Of a DNA stretch of 64,000 nt, positions 59,471 to 64,000 are shown piece after piece. Below the pieces are notes generated by a model, which worked only from the letters and a program-made list of their open reading frames with translations, was not told where the DNA came from and made no database searches. Where the stretch lies: NCBI GenBank assembly GCA_033283165.1, contig JAWMQL010000009.1, positions 62,001 through 126,000 on the forward strand, in the 5' to 3' direction. The translations under genes were made by a program, and so were the position numbers. Within the stretch, counting starts at the first letter, position 1, and each line of letters starts with the position of its first letter. The stretch is from JAWMQL01 sp033283165 (GTDB lineage Bacteria; Pseudomonadota; Gammaproteobacteria; Pseudomonadales; Halieaceae).

Positions 59471-60418
59471 ATGAATCCGAATTACCTTGACTTCGAACAA
59501 CCGATCGCCGAACTCGAGGTGAAGATCGAGGAGTTGCAGTTGGTGGGGTCCGACGCCGATCTCAACCTCAGTGACGAGATCGAGACCCTCAAGCAGAAGA
59601 GTCGCAAACTGACCGAGAAAATCTACGCCGATCTCAGTGCCTGGGATATCGTCAAGGTGGCGCGCCATCCGCAGCGCCCCTACAGCATGGATTATATTCC
59701 GCGCATCTTCACCGAATTTGACGAACTGCACGGCGACCGCCACTTTGCCGATGATAACGCGATCGTTGGCGGCATAGCGCGCCTCGAAGGACGCCCGGTG
59801 ATGGTGATCGGGCAGGAGAAGGGGCGCGCGGTCAAGGACAAGGTATTGCGGAATTTCGGCATGCCGAAGCCGGAGGGCTATCGCAAGGCCCTGCGCCTGA
59901 TGGAATTGGCGGAACGCTTCAAAATGCCGGTGATCACCCTGATCGACACCCCGGGAGCTTATCCCGGAATCGACTCGGAGGAGCGCGGCATTTCAGAGTC
60001 CATCGCCCAGAACCTGGCGGTGATGTCCCGGCTGGCCACGCCCATTATCTGCATCGTGATCGGCGAGGGCAGCTCCGGCGGCGCGCTGGGCATTGGCGTG
60101 GGCGATCACCTGGCCATGCTGCAATACTCGACCTATTTCGTGATCTCCCCCGAGGGCTGCGCCAATATCATCTGGAAAAGCACCGAATTCGCACCGGACG
60201 CGGCAGAGGCGATGGGGGTGACCTCCTCGGTGCTGCAGGAACTGGGTATCGTCGACGCCACCATCGAGGAACCCCTGGGCGGGGCCCACCGGGATGTGGA
60301 CCTGACCGCCCAGCGGGTCAAGGATCACATTATCGAGCAACTGGAACAGCTGGATCAGCTGTCCCTGGAGGATATGCTGTCCACCCGCTACCAGCGCCTG
60401 ATGTCCTACGGTAACTGA
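59471..60418 (+). CDS. accA: acetyl-CoA carboxylase carboxyltransferase subunit alpha (315 aa)
   Basis: With AccD it moves carboxyl from biotin to acetyl-CoA, making malonyl-CoA for fatty-acid synthesis. DFEQPIAELEVKIEEL at the front, then ARHPQRPYSMDYI, GDRHFADDNAIVGG, DTPGAYPGIDSEERGI and GEGSSGGALGIGVGDHL are AccA signatures. Length is normal. It sits upstream of tilS with a 28-base gap. Confidence 0.96.
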   Translation: MNPNYLDFEQPIAELEVKIEELQLVGSDADLNLSDEIETLKQKSRKLTEKIYADLSAWDIVKVARHPQRPYSMDYIPRIFTEFDELHGDRHFADDNAIVGGIARLEGRPVMVIGQEKGRAVKDKVLRNFGMPKPEGYRKALRLMELAERFKMPVITLIDTPGAYPGIDSEERGISESIAQNLAVMSRLATPIICIVIGEGSSGGALGIGVGDHLAMLQYSTYFVISPEGCANIIWKSTEFAPDAAEAMGVTSSVLQELGIVDATIEEPLGGAHRDVDLTAQRVKDHIIEQLEQLDQLSLEDMLSTRYQRLMSYGN

Positions 60419-60446
60419 GTGCCCGCCGGGCGGGCGGCCATACCCC

Positions 60447-61784
60447 ATGCCCGAACTCAACCCCCTTCATCCCTCACTTCAGCAAGCGCTATCGCCCTGG
60501 CGAACCTCGCCCCGCTGGACCGTCGCATTCAGCGGCGGGCTGGACTCCACCGTGCTGCTGGACCTGCTCAGGACGTGCCGGGACCGGGACAACCCCGGCA
60601 CCACCCTCCGTGTGCTGCACGTCAACCACGGCCTGCAGGAATCCGCCGATGACTGGCAGCGGCACGGCGAGGCCCTGTGCGCGGACCGGGGACTGGACTT
60701 TAGCGCGCACCGGGTCCGGGTCGCGACCGGCGAGGCCAGTCCGGAGCGGGCGGCGCGCCGGGCGCGCTACGCCGTCTTTGAAAGGGAGCTGGGAGAAGGG
60801 GAACCCCTGTTTCTCGCCCACCACCTCGACGACCAGGTCGAGACCTTCTTCCTGCGCCTGTTGCGCGGCAGCGGCCTGCGGGGGCTGGCGGCGATGCCCG
60901 CGAGACGACCCCTGGGACGGGGTGAACTGGTCCGGCCACTGCTGGAATTCCCGCGCGGGCAGCTCGAGGCCTACGCCCGGTCCCGGGACTTGCACTGGGT
61001 GGAGGATCCCACGAATGCGGCGGTCGATGCCGACCGCAACTACCTGCGTCACCAGGTACTGCCACGGCTGGCAGCCCGCTGGCCGGCCTACCGGAGCAGT
61101 GTCGGAGGCGCCAGCAGGCGACTGGACCAGGCCGGGGCACTGCTGGAACAACTGCTGCCGCCACTTGACAGGCTGCGCAGTGTGATGGGGGATGAGGGGC
61201 TGGCCCTGTCGGACCTGCTGCCCGCGGACAGCGGGCCCCTGCAACTGCAGCGCTGGCTGAAAGCACTGGGCCTGCCGGCACCCGACAGCCGGCAGCAGGA
61301 GGAATTCCTGCGCCAGCTGCGGCGGGGAGATGCGTCGTCGGGTCAGCGCCTGGATTGTGGCAGCTATGTCCTGCGTCGCTATCGGCAGGGGGTCTATCGC
61401 GTGCCGGCGCCGGTTGCCGGGGAGGCTTCTTCGGGAGAGCTGCTGGCGCCGGGTAAGACCCTGACGCTGCCGGATGGGACGCGGCTGTCGCTGGTGAGCG
61501 CAACCGGGCAGGGACTGCGGTTGGCTCCGGGAGAGCACCTGCAGCTGTCCTACCGAACGGGCGGCGAGCGCTGCCAGCCGGCGGGCCGGGAAGGTAGCAG
61601 GAGCCTGAAGAAGTTGTTGCAGGACCAGGCGGTACCCCCCTGGTGGCGGAATCGGATTCCCCTGTTATCACTGCAGGGCGAGCTGCTGGCGGTGGCGGAC
61701 TTGTGCTTGTGCCAGAGCAGTCGCCTGGCCGAATCGGCCGGCCCCGGCGAGGGCCTGTGGCGGCCCCGCTGGGAGCGAATTTGA
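60447..61784 (+). CDS. tilS: tRNA(Ile)-lysidine synthetase (445 aa)
   Basis: Adds lysidine to C34 of tRNA-Ile(CAU). The ATP PP-loop motif is FSGGLDSTVLLDLL near residue 29, followed by HVNHGL and a conserved LAHHLDDQVETFFLRL. The TilS central and C-terminal domains follow (ASRRLDQAGALLEQL and SLKKLLQDQAVPPWWR). Between accA and pyrG, as in many gammaproteobacteria. Confidence 0.94.
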   Translation: MPELNPLHPSLQQALSPWRTSPRWTVAFSGGLDSTVLLDLLRTCRDRDNPGTTLRVLHVNHGLQESADDWQRHGEALCADRGLDFSAHRVRVATGEASPERAARRARYAVFERELGEGEPLFLAHHLDDQVETFFLRLLRGSGLRGLAAMPARRPLGRGELVRPLLEFPRGQLEAYARSRDLHWVEDPTNAAVDADRNYLRHQVLPRLAARWPAYRSSVGGASRRLDQAGALLEQLLPPLDRLRSVMGDEGLALSDLLPADSGPLQLQRWLKALGLPAPDSRQQEEFLRQLRRGDASSGQRLDCGSYVLRRYRQGVYRVPAPVAGEASSGELLAPGKTLTLPDGTRLSLVSATGQGLRLAPGEHLQLSYRTGGERCQPAGREGSRSLKKLLQDQAVPPWWRNRIPLLSLQGELLAVADLCLCQSSRLAESAGPGEGLWRPRWERI

Positions 61785-61796
61785 GCGCGGCATGGA

Positions 61797-61825
61797 TTGA
61801 GCTGCCAGAGGCTTTCTGTTACTCT
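61797..61825 (+). promoter_or_regulatory. predicted promoter for pyrG
   Basis: TTGAGC (61797-61802) and TACTCT (61820-61825) with a 17-base spacer in the gap after tilS, leaving a leader of about 100 bases. ACCGGC near 61848 and GCCGGT near 61889 could pair in that leader. Moderate match only. Confidence 0.4.
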
Positions 61826-61930
61826 GATTTCCCATCTTTTTGCAGTACCGGCGCCAGCGTCACAGGCTCCCTGGATCAGCTGAGTGCCGGTTCTGCGTGT
61901 CCGAAACTACTGCGCATTTAAAGGGTTTTC

Positions 61931-63574
61931 ATGACGCGTTACGTTTTCGTCACAGGTGGTGTGGTTTCCTCTCTTGGCAAGGGGATCGCGGCTGCCTCCC
62001 TGGCTGCCGTCCTTGAAGCCCGCGGCCTCAAGGTCACCCTGCTCAAGCTGGACCCCTATATCAACGTCGACCCGGGTACCATGAGCCCGTTCCAGCACGG
62101 GGAGGTGTTCGTCACCGAGGACGGTGCCGAAACCGACCTGGACCTGGGTCACTACGAACGCTTTACCCACACCACCATGGGCAAGAGCAATAATTTCACC
62201 ACCGGGCGGGTGTACAACACGGTGTTGAAAAAAGAGCGCCGCGGCGATTACCTGGGTGGTACCGTGCAGGTCATCCCCCACATTACCGACGAGATCAAGC
62301 GGCGGGTGGTGCTCGGGGCGGACGATGCGGACGTCGCGGTGATCGAGATCGGTGGTACCGTGGGCGACATCGAGGGCCTGCCGTTCCTGGAGGCGGCCCG
62401 CCAGTTGAAGGTGGAAATGGGGCCGGGCCGCGCCCTGCTGATGCACCTGACCCTGGTGCCGTATATCGCCACCGCCGGTGAGATCAAGACCAAACCCACC
62501 CAGCACTCGGTGAAAGAACTGCGTTCCATCGGCCTGCAGCCGGATATCCTGTTGTGTCGCTGCTCGGTGGAGATCGAGGAAAGCGCGCGCAAGAAGATTT
62601 CCCTGTTTACCAACGTGGAGGAACGCGCGGTTATCCCCTTGCTGGATGCCGATTCCATTTACAGCATACCGCGCATGCTGCACGGGCAGGGCCTGGACAA
62701 TTTTGTGCTGGAGCGATTCAACCTGGACTGCCCGCCGGCGGACCTCAGTGAGTGGGACGAGGTGGTCAGGCGCGAATCATCGCCGCCGCGTGGGACCGTG
62801 CGGGTGGCGATGGTGGGCAAGTACATGGACCTGCTGGACGCCTACAAGTCGCTCAACGAGGCGCTGCAGCACGCCGGCCTGCAAACCCTGACCGAGGTAA
62901 AGGTTGACTATATAGACGCCGAGGACATCGAACGCGACGGCACCGGCGTACTCGAAGGCGTCGATGCCATACTGGTTCCGGGCGGCTTCGGCGACCGCGG
63001 CATCGAAGGCAAGATAGCCGCAGTGCGCTTCGCGCGGGAACACAAGGTGCCCTATCTCGGTATCTGCCTGGGCATGCACATGGCCCTGATCGAGTACGCG
63101 CGCAATGTCTGCGGCCTGGAAGGCGCGCACTCCACCGAGATGGACCGGTCCACGCCGCATCCGATCGTGGCCCTGATCACCGAATGGATGAATGCCGATG
63201 GCTCCACCGAACAACGGGATGAAAGCTCGGATCTCGGCGGCACCATGCGCCTCGGCGCCCAGCCCTGCCATCTGGACGAGGGCAGCCAGGTACGGGAAAT
63301 TTACGGGGCGGCCACGATACACGAGCGGCACCGGCATCGCTACGAGGTGAACAACAACTACCTGGACCGCCTGCGCGAGGCCGGCATGGGAATCCACGGC
63401 TGGTCCGCGGACCACTCCCTGGTGGAAATGATAGAATTGCCCGAGCACCCCTGGTTTATCGCCTGCCAGTTTCACCCGGAGTTCACCTCCCGGCCACGGG
63501 GCGGTCATCCCCTGTTCAGCAGCTATATCGAAGCCGCTTTTGCCCACGCCACGGGCGCCAGGCAGGAAGGCTGA
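61931..63574 (+). CDS. pyrG: CTP synthase (547 aa)
   Basis: Makes CTP from UTP, ATP and glutamine. N-terminal synthetase domain: TGGVVSSLGKGIAAASL, DPYINVDPGTMSPFQHGEVF, EIGGTVGDIEGLPFLEA. C-terminal class I glutamine amidotransferase: VPYLGICLGMHMALIEYARN with the catalytic cysteine, and CQFHPEFTSRP with His and Glu. Full length. Followed after 32 bases by kdsA. Confidence 0.97.
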   Translation: MTRYVFVTGGVVSSLGKGIAAASLAAVLEARGLKVTLLKLDPYINVDPGTMSPFQHGEVFVTEDGAETDLDLGHYERFTHTTMGKSNNFTTGRVYNTVLKKERRGDYLGGTVQVIPHITDEIKRRVVLGADDADVAVIEIGGTVGDIEGLPFLEAARQLKVEMGPGRALLMHLTLVPYIATAGEIKTKPTQHSVKELRSIGLQPDILLCRCSVEIEESARKKISLFTNVEERAVIPLLDADSIYSIPRMLHGQGLDNFVLERFNLDCPPADLSEWDEVVRRESSPPRGTVRVAMVGKYMDLLDAYKSLNEALQHAGLQTLTEVKVDYIDAEDIERDGTGVLEGVDAILVPGGFGDRGIEGKIAAVRFAREHKVPYLGICLGMHMALIEYARNVCGLEGAHSTEMDRSTPHPIVALITEWMNADGSTEQRDESSDLGGTMRLGAQPCHLDEGSQVREIYGAATIHERHRHRYEVNNNYLDRLREAGMGIHGWSADHSLVEMIELPEHPWFIACQFHPEFTSRPRGGHPLFSSYIEAAFAHATGARQEG

Positions 63575-63606
63575 GACCGACAAACCGGAAGGCGGGAGGA
63601 CAGCCA

Positions 63607-64000
63607 ATGACGGATCGCACGGTTTCCCTGGGGAATATCCGGTTCAATAACGGAGCGCCCTTCGTCCTGCTCGGTGGCGTCAATGTACTCGAGAGCCGGC
63701 AGTTCGCACTGGACGTGGCCGCCCACTACGCGGAGGTCTGCGGCCGGCTGGGAATTCCCTACGTATTCAAGGCCTCCTACGACAAGGCCAACCGCTCTTC
63801 CATACATTCCTTTCGCGGTCCCGGCCTGGACGAAGGGTTGGATATACTGGCCGAGGTCAAGCGCACCCACGGGGTGCCCGTGATTACCGATGTGCATGCC
63901 CCGGAGCAGGCCGCGGCAGCGGCGACAGTCTGCGATATCATCCAGTTGCCGGCCTTCCTCGCCCGGCAGACCGACCTGGTGGCCGCCATGGCGGCCACCG
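63607..64000 (+). CDS. kdsA: 3-deoxy-8-phosphooctulonate synthase, 5' part (131 codons visible)
   Basis: Condenses arabinose-5-phosphate with phosphoenolpyruvate to KDO-8-phosphate for lipopolysaccharide. GGVNVLESRQFALDVA, PYVFKASYDKANRSSIHSFRGPG and VITDVHAPEQAA are KdsA signatures. ATG 63607 has GGGAGGA ahead. The right edge of the window cuts the gene at about half its normal length. Confidence 0.95.
   Translation, partial: MTDRTVSLGNIRFNNGAPFVLLGGVNVLESRQFALDVAAHYAEVCGRLGIPYVFKASYDKANRSSIHSFRGPGLDEGLDILAEVKRTHGVPVITDVHAPEQAAAAATVCDIIQLPAFLARQTDLVAAMAAT

Overview
The window is a dense, GC-rich chromosomal segment from a Gammaproteobacterium. It has no IS elements, phage genes, CRISPR arrays, tRNAs or rRNAs that I can see, and no gene-free stretch longer than about 210 bases. 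The run accA-tilS-pyrG-kdsA at the right end is a classic gammaproteobacterial order. The lifestyle genes (lutABC, a sodium-pump oxaloacetate decarboxylase, a POT transporter, acyl-CoA catabolism) suit a marine aerobic heterotroph, perhaps of the Halieaceae/Cellvibrionales type. That taxonomic guess is inference.

Left part. Bases 1-7201 form a divergent acyl-CoA catabolism locus around a TetR regulator. It holds two acyl-CoA dehydrogenases, a MaoC-DUF35 fusion, a stand-alone DUF35 protein, a thiolase-fold protein lacking the usual cysteine, and an acyl-CoA ligase. The gene set resembles the steroid side-chain ChsE/ChsH/Ltp2 type. A perfect 7-2-7 palindrome overlaps the divergent promoter. Bases 7226-22352 are mixed: a DUF2846 protein, a membrane-bound AraC regulator, an exported SurE-like protein, a hemerythrin, a porin, a YhhN protein, a hydrolase plus OsmC pair, a three-gene ABC importer (corrinoid or heme type), an MFS carrier, a GDPD, gabD, a lipoprotein trypsin-like protease and a Pmp3 peptide.

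Centre. Bases 30414 down to 22339 (minus strand) look like one long envelope operon: DUF4126 protein, PepSY-like peptide, PhoP-like regulator, PhoQ-like kinase, then six exported or membrane genes. These six include a lytic transglycosylase, a MotA/TolQ/ExbB-like channel protein and a small ExbD/MotB-like partner. The same 11-bp-period direct repeat (CTGAAT-N5-CTGAAC) lies about 52-55 bases ahead of the first gene and ahead of the first gene after the kinase. This is the best candidate here for an undescribed system: a sensor-controlled, possibly proton-driven cell-wall machine. Next to it (30564-36976) are two phospholipase D-type proteins, a lipoprotein hydrolase, and GAP, DUF502 and DUF3313 proteins.

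Right part. Bases 37030-40635 hold two outer-membrane barrels, folE and a SYLF lipid-binding protein. lutABC (40620-43552) follows, then a 922-residue protein with a roughly 230-residue charged helix and a predicted propeller, and a peptide transporter. An unusual fused M28-M49 metallopeptidase lipoprotein (48250-51900) leads a short operon with a GlcD-type dehydrogenase and a ThDP enzyme. After dusC comes oadGAB, then accA, tilS, pyrG and the start of kdsA. Convergent neighbours often overlap or abut at their 3' ends, so the segment is compact.
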